Part shown: positions 1 to 7,835 of the stretch, piece after piece
Layout of the letters: every line of letters starts with the position of its first letter
Numbering within the stretch: the first letter of the stretch is position 1
From: Variovorax paradoxus
Lineage (GTDB): Bacteria > Pseudomonadota > Gammaproteobacteria > Burkholderiales > Burkholderiaceae_C
Direction of reading: 5' to 3'
Length of the DNA: 64,000 nt
Assembly (NCBI RefSeq): GCF_902712855.1
Contig: NZ_LR743508.1
Location: 186,001-250,000 of the forward strand
The notes under the pieces: generated by a model
Told to the model about the DNA's origin: nothing
Database searches by the model: none
Seen by the model: only the letters and a program-made list of their open reading frames with translations
Program-made: the position numbers and the translations under genes

Positions 1-329
1 CGCAGGCCAACTACTACCGCTGGCTGGCGCTGACCTACGTGGTCACGCTGACCACGCACCCCGCTATCACGCTGCCCTGCGGCCTCGACCACGCGGGCAT
101 GCCCTTCGGGCTGCAGGTGGTGGGCGGCTTCCGCACCGACCACCGCGTGCTCGGCGCGGCGCGGGCGATGGAGCAGGCCTTCGCAGCGCACCCGCCCCTG
201 CGTCGCCCGCGGCCCGACCTCGCACGGCTGCGCGCCTCGCGGGCGGAGCCGCCGCTGACGTCGATCGTCACGTCGCCGCCCGTCTTCGGCGGCCGCGATG
301 CGCAGGCCGCCGCGGTGTCGGCCGTCTGA
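1..329 (+). CDS. Amidase (amidase signature family), C-terminal part only
   Basis: The frame is open from base 3, so the gene starts upstream of the window and only about 108 C-terminal residues are visible. The stretch TLPCGLDHAGMPFGLQVVG followed by RTDHRVLGAARAMEQ is the usual C-terminal end of amidase signature enzymes, which hydrolyse amides with a Ser-cisSer-Lys triad; that triad lies outside the window. The last 35 residues are an Ala/Arg/Pro-rich tail without recognisable motif. The substrate cannot be inferred. The stop lies 3 bp from the stop of the convergent catalase gene. Confidence 0.85.
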   Translation, partial: QANYYRWLALTYVVTLTTHPAITLPCGLDHAGMPFGLQVVGGFRTDHRVLGAARAMEQAFAAHPPLRRPRPDLARLRASRAEPPLTSIVTSPPVFGGRDAQAAAVSAV

Positions 330-332
330 GCG

Positions 333-1784
333 CTACCCGGCAAGCCGCGCGAGCGCGGCCTCCACGCCTTCGCCGAAGGCCGCGTCCACCAGCCGGAAGT
401 GCTCGACCTGCCGCCGCTGGATGGCGTCGGGCACGCTCGCCATCGATGCGGCGATGTTCGCGGCAAGGCGCTGCCGCTCGCCCTCGTCCATGCGCCGGTA
501 CAGGGCGCCGGCCTGCGCGTAGTCGCCCAGGCCCTGGCGGTCGTCGAAGCGCATCGCGTCGCCGGCCAGCGGCAGCGCGGGTTCGGCCAGCCGGTGGTCG
601 GGACGCGGCCCGCCGAAGGAGTTGGGTTCGTAATAGGCGTCGGTGCGCGCCGGCACGTTGAGCCGCATCGCGCCGTCGGCATGGTAGGTGTGCACCGGCG
701 ACAGCGGGCGGTTCACCGGCAGCGCCGCGTGGTGCGTGCCCACGCGGTAGCGCTGGGCGTCGGCGTAGGTCAGCAGCCGGCCCTGCAGCAGCTTGTCGGG
801 CGACACGCAGATGCCCGGCACGAGGTGCGCCGGGTTGAAGGTGGCCTGCTCCACCTGCGCGAAATAGTTGTCGGGGTTGGCATGCAGCACGAGCAGGCCG
901 ATCTCGATGAGCGGGTGCGCGCCCTGCGGCCACACGCAGGTGGGGTCGAAGGGGTTGAACGGCAGCGCCGCGGCCTGCGCCTCGCTCATCAACTGCACGT
1001 GCAGCGACCACGAAGGATGCTCGCCGCGCTCGATGGCCTCGAACAGGTCGCGCTGCGCGCTCTCGCGGTCCTCCGCGACGGCGCAGCGTGCCTCGGCGTC
1101 GGTGAGGCAGCGGACACCCTGCCGCGTGCGGAAATGGAACTTGGCCCACACCCGCTCGCCGGTCTCGTTCACCAGCCCGAAGGCATGCACGCCGTAGGCG
1201 TGCATGTGGCGGTAGCCGGCAGGCAGACCGCGGTCGGAGAACAGCATCACGATCTGGTGGATGCTCTCCGGCGAGAGCGACCAGAAGTCCCAGATCGCGG
1301 TGGGCGAGCGCAGGTGGCTCACCGGGTGGCGCTTGAGCGCGCGGACGAGGTCCGGAAACTTCTGCGGATCGCGGATGCACGCCACCGGCAGGTGGCTGCC
1401 GACCAGGTCCCAGTTGCCCTCCTCGGTATAGGCCTTGAGCGCGAAGCCGCGCATGTCGCGCTCGGCATCGGCGCAGCCGCGCTCGCCCGTCAGGCCCGAG
1501 AAGCGCACCAGCACCGGCGTGGCCTGCCCCGGCTGCAGCACGCGCGCGCGGGTGTAGCGCGCGATGTCGCCGGTGATGCGCAACGTGCCGAATGCGGCGG
1601 CGCCCTTGGCATGCAGCACGCGCTCGGGAATGCGCTCGCGCGCGAGGTAGGCCAGCTTCTCGGCCATCTGGTAGTCCTGCAGCAGCACCGGCCCGCGCGG
1701 GCCTGCGGTGATCGAGCGACTGCTGTCGACCACGGGGGCGCCGCCCGCGGTGGTCAACGTGGGCGGCCTGTTGTCTTTGTTCAT
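333..1784 (-). CDS. Catalase-family haem protein (clade 3 size) with an altered active site
   Basis: The 483-residue product aligns end to end with small-subunit KatA-type catalases, which dismute hydrogen peroxide. I see the distal His in RVLHAKG (H58), the RFS segment near residue 95, and the proximal Arg and haem-ligand Tyr in GRLLTY (R336, Y340). The distal Asn motif VGNNTP of true catalases reads VGSHLP (residues 128-133), so the catalytic Asn is absent. The start was chosen at ATG 1784 because GGGAG lies just upstream and the family begins with a similar TTAAGAPV segment. The gene is divergent from the DUF1275 gene across 226 bp. It may be a peroxidase or low-activity catalase rather than a normal one. 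Confidence 0.9.
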   Translation of the reverse strand: MNKDNRPPTLTTAGGAPVVDSSRSITAGPRGPVLLQDYQMAEKLAYLARERIPERVLHAKGAAAFGTLRITGDIARYTRARVLQPGQATPVLVRFSGLTGERGCADAERDMRGFALKAYTEEGNWDLVGSHLPVACIRDPQKFPDLVRALKRHPVSHLRSPTAIWDFWSLSPESIHQIVMLFSDRGLPAGYRHMHAYGVHAFGLVNETGERVWAKFHFRTRQGVRCLTDAEARCAVAEDRESAQRDLFEAIERGEHPSWSLHVQLMSEAQAAALPFNPFDPTCVWPQGAHPLIEIGLLVLHANPDNYFAQVEQATFNPAHLVPGICVSPDKLLQGRLLTYADAQRYRVGTHHAALPVNRPLSPVHTYHADGAMRLNVPARTDAYYEPNSFGGPRPDHRLAEPALPLAGDAMRFDDRQGLGDYAQAGALYRRMDEGERQRLAANIAASMASVPDAIQRRQVEHFRLVDAAFGEGVEAALARLAG

Positions 1785-2010
1785 GGCGATCTCCCGGATC
1801 GGGTCTCGGGCGGATGGTCGGGCCGTTCCAACGGCGTGTATTGAAGAAGAGTGGCCCGTTTTGAACGCTCGCCCGGCACGAAGCGCCATGCGACGCCCCC
1901 CGGCGGCAAGCCCGTGCGCGCGAATGTGCAAAGCCGCGCCCAAGCCGACAAGACGGCGCGCGCCCGCAGTTGCACGATGGAGGCCCTCCGAAACGGACCT
2001 TCTTCCTGCC

Positions 2011-2739
2011 ATGAAACCCACCCTGCCCCAGCTCATGAGCCTCAACGGCGGCTTCATCGACACCGCCGGCTTCCTCGCGCTGCACGGCCTGTTCACCGCG
2101 CACGTGACGGGCAACTTCGTCACCATCGGCGCGGCGCTGGTGCACGGCACCTCGGGTGCCATCACCAAGCTGCTGGCGCTGCCGGTGTTCTGCGCGATGG
2201 TGATACTGGCCCGCCTGGTGAGCTACGGGCTGCCCGCGCTCGGCCTGCCGGTGCTGCGCACCATGCTGGCGGCCAAGGCCGTGCTGCTGCTCGCGGGCGG
2301 CGTGCTCGCGATCCGCTTCGGGCCTTTTGCCGACGGCGACAGCGCCGCCGCGATGGCCGCAGGCCTGGTGCTCGTGTCGGCGATGGCGATCCAGAACGCG
2401 GTGCACCGCATCCACCTCGGCAGTGCCCCGCCGACCACGCTCATGACCGGAACGACCACGCAGGTCATGGTCGACCTCGCCGACCTGCTGCGCGGGGGAC
2501 AGGCGCCCGAGGAGGCTGCGGCGGCGCGCACGCGCATGCGGCGCATGGCGGCCGCGGTGGCGTGGTTCGCCTCGGGCTGCGCGGCGGCGGCGCTCATCTA
2601 CGCGCGCTGGAACGTCTGGTGCTTCGCCGTGCCGCCGGTGCTGGCGGCGTGCGCCGTCGCGCTGCAGCGCAGCACGCACGAAGGCGATCCGGCGGCGCCG
2701 CCGTCCACGCCGGCCTCAGCAGCCGCGCGTCATTTGTAG
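2011..2739 (+). CDS. YoaK/DUF1275 family membrane protein
   Basis: A 242-residue hydrophobic protein with about six predicted membrane segments. The N-terminal pattern NGGFIDTAGFLALHGLFTAHVTGN is characteristic of DUF1275 (YoaK) proteins, whose biochemical role is unknown. A second conserved block, AIQNAVHRIHLGSAPPTTLMTGT, is also typical. The C-terminal 20 residues are Ala/Pro-rich. The 3' end overlaps the convergent ABM-domain gene by 10 bp. The start at ATG 2011 fits the family N-terminus; upstream in-frame starts would add a non-conserved stretch. Confidence 0.85.
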   Translation: MKPTLPQLMSLNGGFIDTAGFLALHGLFTAHVTGNFVTIGAALVHGTSGAITKLLALPVFCAMVILARLVSYGLPALGLPVLRTMLAAKAVLLLAGGVLAIRFGPFADGDSAAAMAAGLVLVSAMAIQNAVHRIHLGSAPPTTLMTGTTTQVMVDLADLLRGGQAPEEAAAARTRMRRMAAAVAWFASGCAAAALIYARWNVWCFAVPPVLAACAVALQRSTHEGDPAAPPSTPASAAARHL

Positions 2740-3344
2740 AGCCAGCGCGCCATCAGGCGCGTATACCTCGGCATCACGACGTACACCATCAGCCCCACGA
2801 GCACCGCCGAAGCCACCAGGTGCTCCAGCCAGTAGCCGGACACCACCGGCACCGGCGCCAGCAGGCGGTGCAGCACGGCGGGCACCAGGATCGTCAGCGG
2901 ATAGATCACCGACAGCGTCAGCAGGAACTGCTTGTAGCGTTTGGCCGGCGGCTGGCCCGCGGGCGGGTGGAACCAGAACTCGAGGCCGGTGCGGGTCTCG
3001 ACCTTCTCGTCGGCATCGAGCAGCGGAGCCACCTCGCGCACCAGTTCGCGGCGCGTCTCGGAGCCGAACCAGTCCTGCGCATGCGCCAGCGAATCGAAGC
3101 GGATGGTGACGGTGTATTGCAGCCCGCCCGCGGCCGGATGAATCACGTTGACGCCGCGGTGCCCCGGAAAGCGCGAGGCGATCGGCACCACCTTCTTCAG
3201 CCATTGCTCGTAGGCGGCAACGGATTCGCGCCGTACCGTCTGCTGGATCACGGCGGTGACGGTCTCCGCGCCCGGCACGGCGCGGCCTGCGATCTCGCCG
3301 AGGCTGGCGGTGCGCAGCCCTGGCTGGCGGTCGTCGGCGGTCAT
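2730..3344 (-). CDS. Antibiotic biosynthesis monooxygenase (ABM) domain protein with C-terminal membrane segments
   Basis: The 204-residue protein has an ABM-type ferredoxin-like domain at about residues 28-115 (ETVTAVIQQTVRRES, then FPGHRGVNVI and YTVTIRFDSLAHAQDWFGSE). Two hydrophobic helices follow at about residues 145-165 and 172-192. This two-part arrangement occurs in proteobacterial proteins annotated as ABM-family, usually membrane-anchored and of unknown substrate. It sits 13 bp upstream of the GNAT gene start on the same strand and probably shares a transcript with the genes behind it. Function beyond the domain call is not supported. Confidence 0.8.
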   Translation of the reverse strand: MTADDRQPGLRTASLGEIAGRAVPGAETVTAVIQQTVRRESVAAYEQWLKKVVPIASRFPGHRGVNVIHPAAGGLQYTVTIRFDSLAHAQDWFGSETRRELVREVAPLLDADEKVETRTGLEFWFHPPAGQPPAKRYKQFLLTLSVIYPLTILVPAVLHRLLAPVPVVSGYWLEHLVASAVLVGLMVYVVMPRYTRLMARWLYK

Positions 3345-3357
3345 GCGCTCGTCTTTC

Positions 3358-3693
3358 TCAGAGGCCGAGCAGCTTGCGGCCTTCTTCGGCCAGCAGGTCG
3401 TGCGTCTCGGGATGGGCGCGCATGTAGGCGTTGAACACCGGGCACTGCGGCACCACGCGCAGCCCGCGCTCGCGCGCGGACGCCAGCCCGGCCAGCACCA
3501 GCTGCTTCGCGATGCCCCGGCCCTGCAGCGCTTCGGGCACCAGCGTGTGGATGAAGGTGATGACGTTGCCGTCGAGCGAATAGATCGCGACCGCGCGCTC
3601 GCCCTGTTCGGCGTATTCGAAGCGGTGCTTCGCCGGGTTGTCGCGGACTTCGACGGGTGCAGGAGATGCGGGGGAAGAAGGAGAAGGGGTCAT
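3358..3693 (-). CDS. Small GNAT-type N-acetyltransferase (YjdJ-like)
   Basis: The 111-residue product is a minimal GNAT fold. The acetyl-CoA loop is EALQGRGIAKQLVLAGLASARERGLRVVPQC, beginning near residue 54, and the protein ends at the usual position for the YjdJ-like subgroup. The first 14 residues are Ser/Pro/Ala-rich and not conserved. These short enzymes are commonly found next to stress genes, but their acceptor is not known. The ATG at 3693 is preceded by a weak ribosome site. The gene lies between the ABM-domain gene and a truncated AraC-type gene. Confidence 0.85.
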   Translation of the reverse strand: MTPSPSSPASPAPVEVRDNPAKHRFEYAEQGERAVAIYSLDGNVITFIHTLVPEALQGRGIAKQLVLAGLASARERGLRVVPQCPVFNAYMRAHPETHDLLAEEGRKLLGL

Positions 3694-3717
3694 GGGGATT
3701 CCCAGGTTGGAAGCGCT

Positions 3718-4326
3718 TCAATGCAGCTGGAGAGGGCGATTCACGTGCCGTGCCAGCCGTGTTGCGGCAGCCGCGCCGGTCGTCAAGGCATTGTTCCCGA
3801 ACCGGTGCACCAGGTGCGCGCAGATGGCCAGCGCCAGATGCCGATGCACCGGCGTACCGCCGGGCTGCGGCCGTTCGAGCAGGGCCAGCACGGCCGCGCC
3901 GAGGCTGCACATCACCGGGTCGACCATGCCCGGCGCACAGGCCAGCCCGCTCACGCCGGACATGCCCTGCGCCAGCGCCACGGCGCGCACCAGCGCATGC
4001 GGCAGGTAGAAGTGCAGCGCGTCGAGCGGGTTGCCGAGGTAGCTGGCGACCTCGTCCCGCAGGTCGACGATGCTGAGCGCGCCCGGCGCATAGCCGCGCA
4101 CCACCGCCGGCCGCCCGCGCAGCCAGGTCTCGTGATGGCGCACGCCGACGAGGTGGAGCACGACGAGGAAGGCGTCCTCGCGCGGGATTTCCCGCTTCAT
4201 GCCCAGCCGGTCCGGCGTGCAGGTGATGCGCGTGACCGCGAAAGGCGCGGGCAGCATGACGAGCGCGGGGGCGGACGGCAGCTCGAAGCACCGTCCCAGC
4301 AGGTCGCCGAAAGCCCCCTCGCGCAT
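3718..4326 (-). CDS. AraC-type sensor domain without the DNA-binding domain (truncated regulator)
   Basis: The 202-residue protein resembles the N-terminal two thirds of the complete AraC regulator at 13376-14302. Shared landmarks are the segment around EDAFLV, the block VDPVMCSLGAAVLALL versus VDPVVASLARAMLPAL, and HLALAICAHLVHRFG versus HLALALKAHVLHAYG. It stops at 3718 about 20 residues later, exactly where the two helix-turn-helix motifs should begin, and the GNAT gene follows at once. The ATG at 4326 is preferred over the adjacent GTG at 4329. It could be a decaying pseudogene or a domain that works without DNA binding. Confidence 0.65.
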   Translation of the reverse strand: MREGAFGDLLGRCFELPSAPALVMLPAPFAVTRITCTPDRLGMKREIPREDAFLVVLHLVGVRHHETWLRGRPAVVRGYAPGALSIVDLRDEVASYLGNPLDALHFYLPHALVRAVALAQGMSGVSGLACAPGMVDPVMCSLGAAVLALLERPQPGGTPVHRHLALAICAHLVHRFGNNALTTGAAAATRLARHVNRPLQLH

Positions 4327-4336
4327 CACGGCAGGC

Positions 4337-5158
4337 TCAGCCCTCGATGAACGCGAGCAGGTCGGCGTTCACCTGTGCGGCGTGCGTGTTGCAGGTGGCG
4401 TGCGGCGCGCCGGCATACACCTTCAGCGTCGCGTTGCGGATCATCTCGGCCGCCAGCTTCCCGGTGGCCTCGAACGGCACCACCTGGTCGTCGTCGCCAT
4501 GGATCACGAGCGTGGGCACGTCGATCTTCGCCATGTCGGGGCGGAAGTCGGTTTCCGAGAACGCGGTCACGCAATCGATCGTGGCCTTGATGGAAGCCTG
4601 CAGCGCGATCTGCAGCGTCTGCTTGAACACGCCCTGCGACACCTTCGCGCCGGACCGGTTCGTGCCGTAGAACAGCGTGCTGAAGTCGTCGAGGAACTGC
4701 GGGCGATCGGCCACCAGGCCTGCGCGGATGCCGGCGAACAGCGAGGCGTCGGGGCCCACGGGGTGGTCGGCCGTCTTCATGAACAGCGGCGTCACCGCGC
4801 TGATGAGCGCCAGCCTGGCAATGCGCGAGCTGCCCTTGCGCGCGATGTAGCGCGTGACGTCGCCGCCGCCCATCGAGAAGCCGGCCAGGATCACGTCCTT
4901 CAGGTCGAGCTTCTCGATCAGCTCGGCGATGTCGTCGGCGAAGGTGTCGTAGTCGTAGCCGGTCCAGGGCTGGCTCGAGCGGCCGAAGCCGCGGCGATCG
5001 AACGCGATCGCGCGGTAGCCGCGCTCCGCGAAGAACAGCATCTGGGCGTCCCACATGTCGGCGCTCAGCGGCCAGCCGTGGCTGAACACGATGGGCTGGC
5101 CCGAGCCCCAGTCCTTGTAGTAGAGCTCTGTGCCGTCGCGCAGGGTGAGTGTGGTCAT
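4337..5158 (-). CDS. Alpha/beta hydrolase of the non-haem chloroperoxidase/esterase type
   Basis: A 273-residue alpha/beta hydrolase matching cofactor-free haloperoxidases, which are mostly perhydrolases or esterases in vivo. The nucleophile elbow is GFSMGG (S95), the acid is in HGDDDQVVP (D224) and the base is in AGAPHATCN (H253). The conserved N-terminus TLRDGTELYYKDWG and the motif FSHGWPLSADMWD support the family. The ATG at 5158 fixes the start; the upstream in-frame extension is not family-like. Its neighbour Dps is read in the same direction 53 bp away, which suggests an oxidative-stress context. Confidence 0.9.
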   Translation of the reverse strand: MTTLTLRDGTELYYKDWGSGQPIVFSHGWPLSADMWDAQMLFFAERGYRAIAFDRRGFGRSSQPWTGYDYDTFADDIAELIEKLDLKDVILAGFSMGGGDVTRYIARKGSSRIARLALISAVTPLFMKTADHPVGPDASLFAGIRAGLVADRPQFLDDFSTLFYGTNRSGAKVSQGVFKQTLQIALQASIKATIDCVTAFSETDFRPDMAKIDVPTLVIHGDDDQVVPFEATGKLAAEMIRNATLKVYAGAPHATCNTHAAQVNADLLAFIEG

Positions 5159-5211
5159 GGTTGTTCCTGTGGATGGGTGCGAATGGAAAGAAAAAGGAAG
5201 AAGCGGCCGGG

Positions 5212-5775
5212 TCAGCTTTCGCGCACCGACTCGAACAGGAACCACGTGCGCTTTTCGGCCTCGTCGATCCAGTTCTCCAGCACGCTGGCCGTGGCCACGT
5301 CGCCGTATTCGTCGCACACGCCGTGCGTGGCGCGCATGAAGCCGGCCAGGCGCTGGTTGTCCTCGCGCAGCTCGGCGAGCATGCCGATGGGGGTCACGAA
5401 GTCGGCGTCGTTGTCCGACAGGCGCTGCAGCCGCGCGGCATGTCCGGTCGAACGCAGCGTGGTGCCGCCCACCTTGCGCACGCGCTCCGCGATCGGGTCG
5501 ATGGTCGCGAAGATCTGGTCGGCCTGCTCGTCGAGCAGCAGGTGGTAGTCGCGGAACGACGGGCCCGACATGTGCCAGTGGAAGTTCTTCGTCTTGAAGT
5601 ACAGCGCGAACACGTCGGCCAGCAGCACGTTGAGCGCCGCCGAGATGTCGCGCGTGGCATCGGCGCCAAGGTCGCTGGGCGTGTGCAGCGATGCGGTGCG
5701 GCGCGCCCTGGTGCTGCTCGCCAGCGCCTTCACGGATTTGCCGGTTGCCGGCCTGGAGGCTTTCGAATGGGCCAT
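5212..5775 (-). CDS. dps: Dps-family ferritin-like DNA-protection protein
   Basis: The 187-residue protein is a Dps/miniferritin, which oxidises and stores iron using peroxide and forms dodecamers. The intersubunit ferroxidase residues are spaced exactly as in E. coli Dps: H66, H78, D82, D93 and E97. The first 45 residues are basic and Lys/Arg/Ser-rich (KASRPATGKSVK, STRARR), the kind of tail that binds DNA. The start at ATG 5775 keeps that tail. It is upstream of the chloroperoxidase-type gene and downstream of the MFS gene on the same strand. Confidence 0.93.
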   Translation of the reverse strand: MAHSKASRPATGKSVKALASSTRARRTASLHTPSDLGADATRDISAALNVLLADVFALYFKTKNFHWHMSGPSFRDYHLLLDEQADQIFATIDPIAERVRKVGGTTLRSTGHAARLQRLSDNDADFVTPIGMLAELREDNQRLAGFMRATHGVCDEYGDVATASVLENWIDEAEKRTWFLFESVRES

Positions 5776-5833
5776 GGTGTTTCCTTGGTGGTTGTCGGGA
5801 TGACGTCTGTTGTCGGAAGGAATCGTCGGAAGC

Positions 5834-7435
5834 TCAGAGCGACAGGAAGTGATGCACCACGGGCTTTTCGGGCCCGATGTGGAAGCGCACGGCCTCGTTC
5901 TGCAGGTCGGCGTCGGCATGCGACACGCGGTGGTGCTGGCGCAGGTGCTCCGCCCACGACTCGACCAGGAACCACTCCATCACGCGCTCGGCGTCGCCGG
6001 TGTGCTCGGTCACGCCCCATGCGTAGGCACCGTCGCGGCGGCGCTCCAGCGACAGGCGCTTCATGGCGGCGAGGAACGCGGGGCGGTCCTCCTTGCGGAT
6101 GCGGTACTCGACCTGGATCATCACCGGGCCGCGGTCGTGCGCGACGGGCTCGGCCACCAGCGGTTCGGGCCAGTGGTTGGAAGCCTGCAGGTCCGACTCG
6201 CCGCTGGGCAGGCGTGCACGGTGGAACAGCAGGGCCACCACCACGAGACCGACGGCCCCGGCCACCAGCGTGTACGGCACCCCGATCTCCTGCGCGACCA
6301 GGCCCCAGCCGAGGCTGCCCGCGGCCATGGCGCCGTTGAACACGGTTAGGTATACCGCGAGGCCGCGGCCGCGCACCCAGTTCGGCAGGATCGACTGGGC
6401 CACGCCGTTGAGCGTGGTCAGCGCGATGATCCAGCCCAGGCCGAGCAGCAACAGCAGCAGCACCGCCAGCCACTTCGGCGGCGCGAACACCAGCGCACCC
6501 ATCACGGCAGCAGTGATCACCGAAGCCAGCAACACCAGGCCGTCGGCATCGAGCCGCTCGCGCAGCCGCGGCATCACCAGCGCACCGGCGATGGCGCCCG
6601 CGCCTACCGCGCCCAGCAGCACGCCGTAGAAGCCGGCCGTGCCGCCCAGCATCTGGCGCGCCACCAGCGGCAGCAGCGCCCACACCGAACTCGCGAACAG
6701 GAAGAACACGGCCGCGCGCAGCAGCACGCGGTGCAGCTCCTTGCTGGCGCGCGTGTAGCGCAGGCCGGCGCGGAAGGCGCCGAAGAAGTTCTCCGACAGC
6801 CCGCTGTCGACCGCCGCCGGGCGCTTCCACCAGATCAGCGCGGCAATCACGAACACATAGCTCAGCACGTCGGCGCCGTACGTGACGGCCGCGCCGAAGC
6901 TCGCGAGGATCAGGCCGCCCGCGGCCGGGCCGATGGAGCGCGCGATGTTGATGCCCAGCGAGTTCAGCGCCACCGCGCTCTTCAGGTCCGCACGCGGCAC
7001 CAGCTCCGGCACGATCGACTGCCAGGTCGGCCCCATCAGCGCCGCGCCGATGCCGCCGACGAAGGTCAGCGCGATCAGGTACTCGACGGTGAGCGCGCCG
7101 GTGTGCGAGAGCACCAGCAACGTGCCGCTGACGCTGGCGAGCACCAGCTGCACGAAGATCAGGAAGCGTCGGCGGTCGAGGATGTCCGACAGCACGCCCG
7201 CCGGTATGGCCAGCAGGAAGATCGGCAGCGTGGCCGCGGTCTGGATCAGCGCCACGGCGGTCGGGCTGGCCGAGAGGTCGGTCACCAGCCACGAGCTCGC
7301 CACGTCGCGCATGAAGCTGCCGATGTTGCCGAGCACGGTGGCCGCCCACAGCACGGCGAAGACGGGCTGGCGCAGCGGTGCGAAGCCTCCGCCGGAGGCC
7401 TTGGCGGCGCTTGCGGTGTGGGTGCCCTCAGTCAT
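5834..7435 (-). CDS. MFS transporter (MFS_3 / enterobactin-exporter-like family)
   Basis: The 533-residue protein has about 11-12 membrane helices over residues 20-415. It then has a cytoplasmic C-terminal region of about 115 residues beginning near VMIQVEYRIRKEDR. That long tail and the N-terminal pattern FAVLWAATVLGNIGSFMRDVASSWLVTDLS fit the MFS_3 family of drug and siderophore exporters. The ATG at 7435 overlaps the stop of doxX by 8 bp, so translation is probably coupled. The transported compound is unknown; as last gene of the amidohydrolase cluster it may export a product of that pathway. Confidence 0.85.
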   Translation of the reverse strand: MTEGTHTASAAKASGGGFAPLRQPVFAVLWAATVLGNIGSFMRDVASSWLVTDLSASPTAVALIQTAATLPIFLLAIPAGVLSDILDRRRFLIFVQLVLASVSGTLLVLSHTGALTVEYLIALTFVGGIGAALMGPTWQSIVPELVPRADLKSAVALNSLGINIARSIGPAAGGLILASFGAAVTYGADVLSYVFVIAALIWWKRPAAVDSGLSENFFGAFRAGLRYTRASKELHRVLLRAAVFFLFASSVWALLPLVARQMLGGTAGFYGVLLGAVGAGAIAGALVMPRLRERLDADGLVLLASVITAAVMGALVFAPPKWLAVLLLLLLGLGWIIALTTLNGVAQSILPNWVRGRGLAVYLTVFNGAMAAGSLGWGLVAQEIGVPYTLVAGAVGLVVVALLFHRARLPSGESDLQASNHWPEPLVAEPVAHDRGPVMIQVEYRIRKEDRPAFLAAMKRLSLERRRDGAYAWGVTEHTGDAERVMEWFLVESWAEHLRQHHRVSHADADLQNEAVRFHIGPEKPVVHHFLSL

Positions 7436-7835
7436 CCTTGCGCCCCTGCAGGTCGTGCCATGCCACCAGCAGGAAGCCGCCGACCAGACCGAGATGCTCG
7501 TAGAACGAGTTCGCGGCCATGAAGCGTTCCTGCCCCACCGGAAGCTGCCAGTAGCGCAGTGCCACGAAGGTGGCGAACAGCGTGAACGCCGCCAGCGCCA
7601 GCGCGCCCAGCCAGCGATGGAAGCCCGTGAGGATGAGCGCCGAGGCGCCCAGTTCCAGCACGATGACGGCCGCGGCCATCGGTGCCGCGGGCGACACGCC
7701 GAAGTGGTCCATCTCGGCGATGGCCGATCCGAAGTCCATTGCCTTGTTGAAGCCGCCCTGCAGGTAGGCCGCGCACAGCAGCAGCAGCGCGACCCAGCGC
7801 AGCACGGGTGAGGGTTGCCAACGCATCGTCTTCAT
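7428..7835 (-). CDS. DoxX-family membrane protein
   Basis: A 135-residue protein with four hydrophobic helices. The pattern QGGFNKAMDF near residue 26 and ELGASALILTG near residue 62 are typical of DoxX proteins, small quinone-linked or redox-associated membrane proteins of generally unknown partner. Its ATG overlaps the stop of the amidohydrolase gene in an ATGA arrangement, and its own stop overlaps the MFS start by 8 bp, so the three genes are translated as a unit. Confidence 0.85.
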   Translation of the reverse strand: MKTMRWQPSPVLRWVALLLLCAAYLQGGFNKAMDFGSAIAEMDHFGVSPAAPMAAAVIVLELGASALILTGFHRWLGALALAAFTLFATFVALRYWQLPVGQERFMAANSFYEHLGLVGGFLLVAWHDLQGRKDD

